Assembly (NCBI GenBank): GCA_016177515.1 | Contig: JACOUZ010000030.1 | Coordinates: 1 to 9,065, forward strand | Length of the DNA stretch: 9,065 nt | Source: Acidobacteriota bacterium | GTDB lineage: Bacteria > Acidobacteriota > Polarisedimenticolia > Gp22-AA2 | Direction: 5' to 3' | Part shown: positions 1-5,283 of the stretch, in pieces | How positions within the stretch are numbered: the first letter of the stretch is position 1 | Layout: each line of letters opens with the position of its first letter | Program-made: the position numbers and the translations under genes | The notes under the pieces: model-generated | Seen by the model: the letters and a program-made list of their open reading frames with translations, nothing else | Databases searched by the model: none | Told to the model about the DNA's origin: nothing

Positions 1-2
1 CG

Positions 3-1079
3 CCCGATCCGTCCGGTAGCGGGGTCGTCATGGACGGGACCTTCAATGCCCTGGTCTTCGCTGTGCGACAGACGCCTCTGGATTGGCTCGACTTCAACTT
101 TTACATGAAATTCACGCTCATGAAGCGAGACCATGGAGAAAATGACTCCGTGACCATCGCCCTCCTCCTGCGCGAGCCCGTGCTGCCCGGAGGCTGCTGC
201 GCCACCGTGCACGGTACGAGCGCAGTGTGGATGAACTTCAATTACTCCAAGGGCAGGCTGCAGGTCTATGAAGAAAGGAATGGTAACGCCCAATTTCCAA
301 TCTTCGAAATGCCGATCGTCCCTTATGATGGCCAGCCCTGGGAACCCCGGCTGTCCCTGGTGGGCCATTCCCTGAGGTTGAGTGTGGGCGGGGGAAGCAA
401 TGCCATCCTGAACATCGGCGCGGCCTTGCCCGGCACGATCGCATTGCAGGCCCGCAGCTGCGACATTCGCACCTCTGGCCCAAGCTTCACCAATCTCTGC
501 CCTTCCGCGATCGCCGGTGACTGCGACGGCGACTCCATCTCCGACGCCTCGGACATCTGCCCCAGAAACGCCGACGTCTCACAGCTCGATTCCGATGGCG
601 ACGGAGTGGGCGACGCCTGCGATCCGTGCCCCGGCGACACCATCAACGACCCGGACCTCGACGGTCTGTGCGGGGGGCAGGACAACTGCCCGACGGTCGC
701 CAATCCTCAGCAGATCGATTTCGACCACGATGGCCAGGGGGATCTCTGCGACCTGGACGACAACTTCATCCATGTCAGCCTCGCGCCGGGTGATCGACTG
801 TTCTGGACGCCGGAAATCAATTTCGATTCCTGGAACGTCTATCGCGGGGACCTCTCCGTTCTTTTTTCTTCGGGGATCTACACGCAGGATCCATCCGTCT
901 ACCCTCTGGCCGCCCGGACCTGCGGCCTGAGCGACACATCGCTCCTCGACCCGTTCCAGCCGCCCCGGGGCAAGGCCGTCTTCTATCTGCCGAGCGGCAG
1001 CCGGGCCGGCGTCGAAGGCGACCTCGGGACGGACAGCGCGGGGCGGACACGGCCCAACACGTTCCCTTGTTCCCCGTGA
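3..1079 (+). CDS. Secreted thrombospondin type 3 repeat protein, 5'-truncated
   Basis: The reading frame is open to the left edge, with no in-frame stop before the first ATG (base 30), so the true start is probably outside the window. Numbering from that ATG, residues 1-160 look like an all-beta, lectin- or LamG-like region (alternating hydrophobic strands, CC at 56-57); this is weak. Residues 164-245 are clear thrombospondin type 3 calcium-binding repeats: Asp-rich DxDxDGxxD loops such as DCDGDSISD and DSDGDGVGDACD, spaced by CP and NCP motifs. Residues 246-349 form a separate C-terminal module with the signature WNVYRGDL, a later CGL, and the end GVEGDLGTDSAGRTRPNTFPC. From memory, this module recurs at the end of secreted proteins in Acidobacteriota-like genomes. 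No sortase or membrane anchor is visible at the C-terminus. The likely role is an extracellular or cell-surface structural or adhesive protein whose fold depends on calcium; the ligand is unknown. Confidence 0.85.
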   Translation, partial: PDPSGSGVVMDGTFNALVFAVRQTPLDWLDFNFYMKFTLMKRDHGENDSVTIALLLREPVLPGGCCATVHGTSAVWMNFNYSKGRLQVYEERNGNAQFPIFEMPIVPYDGQPWEPRLSLVGHSLRLSVGGGSNAILNIGAALPGTIALQARSCDIRTSGPSFTNLCPSAIAGDCDGDSISDASDICPRNADVSQLDSDGDGVGDACDPCPGDTINDPDLDGLCGGQDNCPTVANPQQIDFDHDGQGDLCDLDDNFIHVSLAPGDRLFWTPEINFDSWNVYRGDLSVLFSSGIYTQDPSVYPLAARTCGLSDTSLLDPFQPPRGKAVFYLPSGSRAGVEGDLGTDSAGRTRPNTFPCSP

Positions 1080-1169
1080 GCTGAAAACCGACACGATTGC
1101 CGCCGGGCAGTCTCCGATGCCGACCCGTCTGTTCCCGTGCGACAGCCAAGCATGTCGTCCGCCTTCGTA

Positions 1170-1198
1170 TTGACAGTCGGCGGCATCGATGTTATAGA
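1170..1198 (+). promoter_or_regulatory. Sigma70-type promoter for the lysine-rich micro-ORF unit
   Basis: A perfect -35 TTGACA (1170-1175) is followed after 17 bp by TATAGA (1193-1198, 4 of 6 matches to TATAAT). Predicted transcription start is near 1205, giving a leader of about 145 nt before the GTG at 1351. The site lies in an otherwise gene-free stretch and points towards the micro-ORF. It is a sequence match only. Confidence 0.6.
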
Positions 1199-1350
1199 AA
1201 CGACGAATATTTTTTCGACCGACGATCGTGGCGCGCGAGAAAGTCGTCTTGCCGGCGGACGCCGGTGCGGCCGCTAAGGCGCCCCCCGCACCTCGGACAG
1301 GGCCACCGCCGTTCGGGGGGGCGACCCATTCGAGATGCGAAAGGGGGTGA
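1199..1350 (+). other. Structured 5' leader between promoter and micro-ORF
   Basis: No convincing coding sequence is seen here. Two possible RNA stems are visible. CCGGC/GCCGG with a GGAC tetraloop lies at 1252-1265 and can be extended by U-G pairs. CGCCCCCCG (1280-1288) can pair with CGGGGGGGCG (1314-1323) with one bulged G, enclosing 25 nt. The C-run at 1282-1287 could instead pair with the G-run of the Shine-Dalgarno sequence (1343-1347), so two exclusive pairings are conceivable. The preceding stretch 1080-1169, between the upstream stop codon and the promoter, shows nothing I can support. Confidence 0.3.
1341..1350 (+). promoter_or_regulatory. Near-consensus Shine-Dalgarno sequence of the micro-ORF
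   Basis: AAGGGGGTGA differs at one base from AAGGAGGTGA, the full complement of the usual 16S rRNA 3' end. It abuts the GTG at 1351, with 3 nt between the G core and the start codon, which is short but usable. An in-frame TGA occupies 1348-1350, so translation in this frame cannot begin further upstream. This site is the main argument that the tiny ORF is real. Confidence 0.5.
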
Positions 1351-1413
1351 GTGGCCATTCCGAAGAAGAAGAAAGCCGCCAAGAAGAAAGGGGGGAAGAA
1401 GGGGAGGAAATAG
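1351..1413 (+). CDS. Lysine-rich 20-aa micropeptide (putative)
   Basis: GTG start, 20 codons, TAG stop. The peptide reads MAIP, then KKKK-AA-KKK-GG-KK-GRK: 10 Lys, 1 Arg, 3 Ala, 3 Gly and no acidic residue, so it is extremely basic. Seven of ten Lys codons are AAG and most third positions are G or C, as expected for a real frame in a high-GC genome. The context supports expression: a TTGACA/TATAGA promoter about 150 bp upstream, a near-consensus ribosome-binding site and a strong hairpin 27 bp downstream. Composition resembles the Lys/Ala tails of histone H1-like and other nucleic-acid-binding proteins, so binding to DNA, RNA or ribosomes is a reasonable guess, but no family can be assigned at this length. 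It could also be a leader peptide, or an accidental ORF in a purine-rich stretch of a small RNA. Confidence 0.45.
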   Translation: MAIPKKKKAAKKKGGKKGRK

Positions 1414-1439
1414 CTCTCCTTCTCGCTGCAAGAGCCAAT

Positions 1440-1462
1440 GAGGGGTGACGCCGTCACCCCTC
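1440..1462 (+). terminator. Terminator-like perfect hairpin
   Basis: GAGGGGTGAC (1440-1449) and GTCACCCCTC (1453-1462) form a perfect 10-bp inverted repeat with a GCC loop. There is no T-tract after it, so intrinsic termination is not assured, but position fits the end of the micro-ORF transcript and it insulates the next promoter at 1494. Confidence 0.55.
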
Positions 1463-1493
1463 TATCCGTCCCGCAGGATTCCGGCTCCGTCTT

Positions 1494-1521
1494 TGACAGG
1501 CGGCCCGCTCTCTGCCAGAAT
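1494..1521 (+). promoter_or_regulatory. Sigma70-type promoter for the zinc-ribbon gene
   Basis: TTGACA (1494-1499), a 16-bp spacer, then CAGAAT (1516-1521, 4 of 6 matches to TATAAT). Predicted start of transcription is near 1528, leaving a leader of about 17 nt that contains the GGAGGA ribosome-binding site at 1535-1540. Confidence 0.5.
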
Positions 1522-1544
1522 GGCCGCTCACTCCGGAGGATTCG

Positions 1545-1748
1545 GTGAATTCGTCCCGCACCTGGAAGACCGGTGAGATCTGCCGGGTTTCAGGAACCTA
1601 CCGCTGCCAGAACTGCCGCTTCGCCGGGCGCGAGGTCGTCAGGGAATTCGAGGCGGGGAAGATCCTGCCGATGTGCGCCACCTGCCCGGACAAGGATGTG
1701 ACCTGGCGGCTCATGAAACCGGCCGGGGCGATCACGGCGACCGCCTGA
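1545..1748 (+). CDS. Small zinc-ribbon protein, hypothetical
   Basis: A 67-aa cytoplasmic-type protein with no signal peptide or membrane segment. Two CxxC knuckles, CQNC (residues 21-24) and CATC (44-47), are 19 residues apart, the layout of a zinc ribbon binding one Zn with four Cys; a fifth Cys is at 13. The sequence around them (SGTYRC before the first knuckle, a Gly-Lys-x-Leu-Pro-x-Cys turn before the second, then VTWRLM) recalls small bacterial zinc-ribbon proteins of the DUF1451 type. I cannot name the exact family. The GTG start is chosen because GGAGGA sits 5 nt upstream and a promoter lies just before it. The gene converges on rarA with a 17-bp tail-to-tail overlap. The role is unknown; binding of nucleic acid or a protein partner would be typical. 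Confidence 0.75.
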   Translation: MNSSRTWKTGEICRVSGTYRCQNCRFAGREVVREFEAGKILPMCATCPDKDVTWRLMKPAGAITATA

Positions 1749-3141
1749 CGCCGCGGCGCTCCCGCATGCGCCGCTTCGTCTCTTCGATCTCCTTCATCCT
1801 CTCACCGAGATTCTTCTCGCAGCCCGCCGGCTTCGGCTCGTAATACCGCCGTCCGCGCAGGCGATCGGGCAGGCACTCCAGATCGGTGGTCCCCTCCTCG
1901 AAGTCGTGCGCGTACCGGTAGTCCTTCCCGTACCCCATGTTCTTCATGAGGGCGGTGGGGGCGTTTCTGATGGCGAGAGGCACCGGGTCGGTCAGGCCCG
2001 CCTTCAGGTCCTCCTGCACGCGGCCGCACGCCACGTACACCGCGTTGCTCTTGGGGGCGAGGGCCAGATACACGGCGGCCTGGGCCAGGGCGAGGGCGCC
2101 CTCGGGCATCCCCAGGAAGTCGAAGGCGTCCCGGGCCGCCAGCGTCACCCCGAGCGCCTGCGGATCGGCGTTGCCGATGTCTTCGGACGCGAAGCGCACC
2201 ATCCGGCGCGCGACGTACAGCGGATCCTCCCCCGACTCCAGCATGCGCAGGAGCCAGTAGACCGCCGCATCGGCGTCGCTGTTGCGCAGCGACTTGTGGA
2301 GCGCGGAGATCAGGTTGTAATGCTCCTCACCCGCCTTGTCGTACAGGAGCGGCGCCCTCTGGGCCGCGCGCGCGATGGCGGCGCGGTCGATCGGCCGCGT
2401 GCCCGCCGCCGCCTCCGGCGCCGTCATGGCGAGGAGCTCGAGAATGTTGAAAGCGCGGCGCGCGTCCCCTCCCGACAGGGACGCCAGGTACAAGAGATCG
2501 TCGTCGCCGGCGGCTACCCGCCGCGCCGCGACTCCCTGCGGCGATCCCAGGGCGCGCTTGAGGAGGACGACGATCTCGGCGTCCTCGAGACGCCTCAGGG
2601 TATACACCGCGCAGCGCGACAGCAGGGCGGCGTTCACCTCGAAGGACGGGTTCTCCGTCGTGGCGCCGATCAGAACGATCGTGCCGCTTTCCACGTAGGG
2701 CAGGAACGCGTCCTGCTGGGCGCGGTTGAAGCGATGGATCTCGTCCACGAACAGGAGCGTCCGCCTGCCCGTCGCGCGCCGGTACTCCTCGGCGGCGCGC
2801 ATCACGTCCTTGATCTCCCTGATGCCGGAGAGGACCGCGCTGAACTGGATGAACTGCGATCGCGTGAGCCGCGCGACAAGCCGCGCCAGGGTCGTCTTTC
2901 CGGAGCCGGGCGGGCCCCACAGGATCATCGAATGGACCTGGTCCCGCTCGATCGCCTCGCGCAGAGGCCGCCCCGGCCCGATTCGATCCTCCTGGCCCAC
3001 GATCTCGTCGAGACTCTCGGGGCGCATGCGCTCGGCGAGCGGGGCCGTGTCGCGGCGCGGCGCGCGGTGCGTGGCGCCAAGGGGGCTCGGTGAGCCCGGC
3101 CCTGGCCGTGCCCCGTCGGAATCCGAACCGAAGAGATCCAT
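1732..3141 (-). CDS. rarA: Replication-associated recombination protein A (AAA+ ATPase)
   Basis: RarA (MgsA; eukaryotic homologue WRNIP1) is a cytoplasmic clamp-loader-like AAA+ ATPase acting at stalled replication forks and in recombination, often with SSB. The 469-aa length is close to the family norm. Seen here: the N-terminal MDLF, PLAERMRP (34-41) and EIVGQ box, Walker A GPPGSGKT (76-83), Walker B LLFVDEIHRFNRAQQDAF (129-146), sensor 1 GATTENPSF (159-167), a candidate Arg finger in SRC (175-177), and a C-terminal tetramerisation region ending with MGYGKDYRYAHDFEEG and a GRRYYEP motif. The ATG at 3141 is the only start possible after an in-frame TAA four codons upstream, short of internal M39, which would remove the MDLF end. 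No Shine-Dalgarno is present; the preceding bases are pyrimidine-rich. It lies downstream of the XRE regulator on the same strand but has its own promoter. Confidence 0.96.
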   Translation of the reverse strand: MDLFGSDSDGARPGPGSPSPLGATHRAPRRDTAPLAERMRPESLDEIVGQEDRIGPGRPLREAIERDQVHSMILWGPPGSGKTTLARLVARLTRSQFIQFSAVLSGIREIKDVMRAAEEYRRATGRRTLLFVDEIHRFNRAQQDAFLPYVESGTIVLIGATTENPSFEVNAALLSRCAVYTLRRLEDAEIVVLLKRALGSPQGVAARRVAAGDDDLLYLASLSGGDARRAFNILELLAMTAPEAAAGTRPIDRAAIARAAQRAPLLYDKAGEEHYNLISALHKSLRNSDADAAVYWLLRMLESGEDPLYVARRMVRFASEDIGNADPQALGVTLAARDAFDFLGMPEGALALAQAAVYLALAPKSNAVYVACGRVQEDLKAGLTDPVPLAIRNAPTALMKNMGYGKDYRYAHDFEEGTTDLECLPDRLRGRRYYEPKPAGCEKNLGERMKEIEETKRRMRERRGVRRSP

Positions 3142-3147
3142 GGCAGG

Positions 3148-3176
3148 AGGTTAGACCGGCACGGGGGGCCTGTCAA
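3148..3176 (-). promoter_or_regulatory. rarA promoter, predicted leaderless
   Basis: On the minus strand TTGACA (plus 3171-3176) is followed after 17 bp by TAACCT (plus 3148-3153), which fits the TANNNT -10 pattern. Only 6 bp separate it from the A of the rarA ATG, so transcription would begin at or next to the start codon. That agrees with the missing Shine-Dalgarno sequence. Confidence 0.5.
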
Positions 3177-3180
3177 TGAA

Positions 3181-3200
3181 GGGGCGCCGCCGCGCGCCCC
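3181..3200 (-). terminator. GC-rich hairpin between XRE gene and rarA
   Basis: GGGGCGC (3181-3187) and GCGCCCC (3194-3200) form a 7-bp all-GC stem with a 6-nt loop, 39 bp past the XRE stop and just upstream of the rarA -35. In the minus direction it is followed by TTCATT rather than a true T-tract, so it is at best a weak terminator or attenuator separating the two genes. Confidence 0.35.
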
Positions 3201-3238
3201 GGTGTCGAGGCTCGCCGCGAGCGGCAGGGAAGAGACGG

Positions 3239-3835
3239 TCAGCCGGCGTTCTTCTGGAGAGACGGCATGCGCACGGACCGGTCGACCGGAACTTCGGCCC
3301 CGCCGGCCTGCCCGAAGCGATGCAGGTCCCTGACCTTGCTGCTGGCGAGGGTCGTGACGACGGCGTCGTACACCGACAGGGCCGCGACCAGCGCCTCCCG
3401 GCCGTGCTTCTCAAAGGATTTCAAGGCGCGGCCGATCTCGATGTCGCCCAGCTCGCGCGGCTCGCGCTTGGTCGCCTCGCGCACCGCACCGACGGCCCCG
3501 TTGATGATCTCAAGGGCGTCCGCCAGGATCTTGCGCTCCTCCGGAGTGAAGGAGTGGAACTGGTGTGACAGCTCGTAGACCTCCGGCTTCAGCCGCTCCA
3601 TCTCGCCGGATCCGTTCTCCCAGTGACGGCCCGTCAGGATCCATTCGATGGAGGTGTGACCGATGCGGGCCAGCTCGAGGAGGCGCTTCACCTCGGGGAG
3701 GATGCCGTTCTCGTATTTGTGCACAGCGGGCTGCGTGGCGCCCAGCAGCTCGGCCATCTGCCACTGCCGCAGTCCCTTGCTCTTGCGCAGGGACTTGATC
3801 CGCTCACCGATGACGACTTTGTCGAGTGGTTCCAC
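3239..3835 (-). CDS. XRE-family helix-turn-helix transcriptional regulator
   Basis: A 198-aa protein with an N-terminal Cro/CI-type HTH. The helix pair spans about residues 23-44 (QMAELLGATQPAVHKYENG), preceded by IGERIKSLRKSKGLRQ and followed by the usual EWILTGRH end of the fold near 64-71. The rest, about 90-180, is predicted helical and charged (FTPEERKILADALEI, then a run ending in SVYDAVVTTLASSKVRDL) and probably mediates dimerisation or signal sensing; I do not recognise that domain, and no LexA-like peptidase motif is seen. The GTG start is supported by AGGGGAG (plus 3842-3848) 6 nt upstream. A good promoter and a 35-bp palindrome lie upstream, so autoregulation is likely. The target is unknown. 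Adjacency to rarA may be chance, as rarA has its own promoter. Confidence 0.88.
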   Translation of the reverse strand: MEPLDKVVIGERIKSLRKSKGLRQWQMAELLGATQPAVHKYENGILPEVKRLLELARIGHTSIEWILTGRHWENGSGEMERLKPEVYELSHQFHSFTPEERKILADALEIINGAVGAVREATKREPRELGDIEIGRALKSFEKHGREALVAALSVYDAVVTTLASSKVRDLHRFGQAGGAEVPVDRSVRMPSLQKNAG

Positions 3836-3861
3836 GTTGGACTCCCCTGAGTCAGATTATT

Positions 3862-3896
3862 TTTCCGGGACACCCCGAGGGTGTATTCCCCGGAAA
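3862..3896 (-). promoter_or_regulatory. Nested inverted repeat in the XRE leader (operator or RNA hairpin)
   Basis: Outer arms TTTCCGGG (3862-3869) and CCCGGAAA (3889-3896) are perfect complements. Inside them ACACCC (3870-3875) and GGGTGT (3879-3884) also pair, around a CGA loop, with a 4-nt ATTC bulge on one side. It lies between the predicted transcription start and the ribosome-binding site of the XRE gene, a natural place for a self-repressing operator or a translation-blocking hairpin. Confidence 0.55.
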
Positions 3897-3924
3897 CCCG
3901 CGACCTGTCTGTGATTGCACGGGA

Positions 3925-3953
3925 ATTATACGGCGACCTTGGGGTGGAGGCAA
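3925..3953 (-). promoter_or_regulatory. Sigma70-type promoter of the XRE gene
   Basis: On the minus strand TTGCCT (plus 3948-3953, 4 of 6 matches) is followed after exactly 17 bp by a perfect TATAAT (plus 3925-3930). Transcription would start near 3918, giving a leader of about 83 nt that carries the palindrome. It sits downstream of the DUF3187 stop, so the regulator is transcribed independently. Confidence 0.65.
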
Positions 3954-4009
3954 TGGAATAGATAAGTGATCGGAATGGCTGCTGGCCGGACCGCTCCACG
4001 CCGGGAAGA

Positions 4010-4070
4010 CCCGCCAACTGCCGATTTTTCAGGGGTTTGGCCGAGGGGGAAGCGTCGAGCCGTTGGCGGG
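4010..4070. repeat. Inverted repeat spanning the DUF3187 gene end
   Basis: CCCGCCAAC (4010-4018) and GTTGGCGGG (4062-4070) are perfect 9-bp complements separated by 43 nt that include the DUF3187 stop codon. It could fold into a long-loop stem at the 3' end of that mRNA, but it lacks the T-tract of a classic terminator in that direction and may be chance. Confidence 0.3.
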
Positions 4071-5159
4071 CCGTTGCGGGGAGGTGAGCCATCTCACGCC
4101 AATGAACGATCCGACGTCCGGCGTGTTGTAGTTGGGCTCGAGATTTTCGACCACGGCCCACTCCAGGGCCACTCCGCCCGGAAGGTGGAACCTGAAGCCG
4201 GCGGCGAACTCCATGGCCACCCTGCCCAGGTCGTTTCCCGAGCGGAAGGGGAACGGGCCGCTCGTCCGGAGGGCCTGGGCGACAAGGTGGACGCGGGGAG
4301 TCGCCGCAAAGGCGACGGAGGCATAGAGGCTCCGCGAGTTGTGGAGCGGCAAGCCGGGGGCCAGACGCCATTCTCCGATCACGTTGTAGGCCGAGCCTGC
4401 GTGCAGGGTCGAGCGCCGCCATCGCTTCGAGATCCGCAGCGCCCCGCCGTAGTCCGCCGAGCCGCTGCCGGAAAGCTGCCTGAAGCCACCGCTCGGCAGC
4501 TTGGCGGACAGCGAGGCGCTGACGTCCGGGAGGCCCCCGCGCTGCCGCACGAGCATGCCGGCGACCGAGACCACGATGTCTCCCAGACGGAAGCCGCCCG
4601 GCGGCTCGTCGAAATAGACCGTTTCTCCGCTGCCGATGTACCCGGCGCGGAATTCGTCGTAGGCGAAACCCGTTCTTCCCCCATCCGGCAGGTGCAAGCG
4701 ATCGTGGAACGTGTCGATCGGCCTGTCCAGGAAGCCGCGCCGGTGAGAGAGGAAGGGCACCTCGATGCCGATCTCGATCCGCCGCGAGATTCCGAAGCGG
4801 GCATCCAGGACGGTCCTCAGGGTCTCGCCGTCGAGTACGTAGGCGGTGCCCGACGGCTGGCCGGCGGCGACCGCCGCCAGGACCGGGAGGGTCACCTGGC
4901 CGTTGTAGGTGGCCAGGCCGGTCTGGTCGTACAGGCGCACCAGATCGTCGCTCGCCACCATCGTGTTCTCGTAGGTGGCGTGCAGTGCGAGGCGCGCCCC
5001 ACCGGGCGGCTCCAGGGCGGCGGCGGCCGGTGCCGGGTCGAGAAACAGGAGCATGAACGGCAGCTGGCTCCGGACGGGCAGGGGGTCGTCGGGGCTGGAG
5101 GCGAAGGCGCTCCACGGGAGGGCCAGGATCAACGCCGCAACGAAAGGAGCGCGGATCAT
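4029..5159 (-). CDS. DUF3187 family outer-membrane protein
   Basis: A 376-aa protein with an N-terminal Sec signal peptide (MIRAPFVAALILALPWSAFA, cleavage near residues 20-21) followed by amphipathic, alternating strands typical of an outer-membrane beta-barrel. The pattern matches DUF3187: an early NTMVASDDLVRLYDQ stretch, EIGIEVPFLSHRRGFLDRPIDTFH near the middle, and a conserved-looking end in EWAVVENLEPNYNTPDVGSF. Like many porin-type proteins it is rich in Gly, Ser, Phe and Tyr in the strands. The function of the family is unknown. The frame is open to 5327, but the ATG at 5159 is chosen because it gives a clean signal peptide, whereas the longer form would add an Arg-rich stretch and overlap the divergent antiporter gene. 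No strong Shine-Dalgarno precedes it. The gene ends 193 bp before the XRE start. Confidence 0.8.
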   Translation of the reverse strand: MIRAPFVAALILALPWSAFASSPDDPLPVRSQLPFMLLFLDPAPAAAALEPPGGARLALHATYENTMVASDDLVRLYDQTGLATYNGQVTLPVLAAVAAGQPSGTAYVLDGETLRTVLDARFGISRRIEIGIEVPFLSHRRGFLDRPIDTFHDRLHLPDGGRTGFAYDEFRAGYIGSGETVYFDEPPGGFRLGDIVVSVAGMLVRQRGGLPDVSASLSAKLPSGGFRQLSGSGSADYGGALRISKRWRRSTLHAGSAYNVIGEWRLAPGLPLHNSRSLYASVAFAATPRVHLVAQALRTSGPFPFRSGNDLGRVAMEFAAGFRFHLPGGVALEWAVVENLEPNYNTPDVGSFIGVRWLTSPQRPANGSTLPPRPNP

Positions 5160-5283
5160 CCGGCCTGAGACTAGCACGAGTCGGCGGTTGCGATTGCGAT
5201 CCCGCGGTGGAGACACCCGCCGCCGCGCCCGCCTTAGATATCGCTTGACCGGTGGCCTCACCTGAGATAGGAATGGCGCCCCG
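5160..5283. promoter_or_regulatory. Divergent intergenic region, DUF3187 / antiporter
   Basis: This 124-bp region must hold both promoters. For the antiporter, TTGACC (5245-5250) has a poor TAGGAA (5268-5273) at 17 bp, placing the start of transcription only a few bases before the ATG. For the DUF3187 gene, a minus-strand TAGTCT (plus 5168-5173) lies 8 bp before the ATG but without a good -35. A tandem TTGCGA repeat (5188-5199) may be incidental. Confidence 0.35.

Noticed and set aside
1208..1215. T-rich stretch as an intrinsic terminator of the thrombospondin-repeat gene
   Set aside because: Only a 4-bp stem can be drawn around it and it lies just after a good promoter, so it is better seen as the start of the leader.
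1097..1441. A 114-codon plus-strand frame over the promoter and leader of the micro-ORF
   Set aside because: The translation is Arg-rich and motif-free, has no ribosome-binding site, and crosses the predicted promoter.
1335..1446. Overlapping ATG ORF reading the purine tract as a Glu-rich 36-aa peptide
   Set aside because: Its codons are mostly GAA with poor G/C at third positions, the Shine-Dalgarno lies inside it rather than before it, and no ribosome-binding site precedes its ATG. The lysine frame fits better.
1906..3093. A 395-codon plus-strand open frame opposite rarA
   Set aside because: All AAA+ motifs are on the minus strand; the plus-strand translation is Arg/Gly/Val-rich without motifs.
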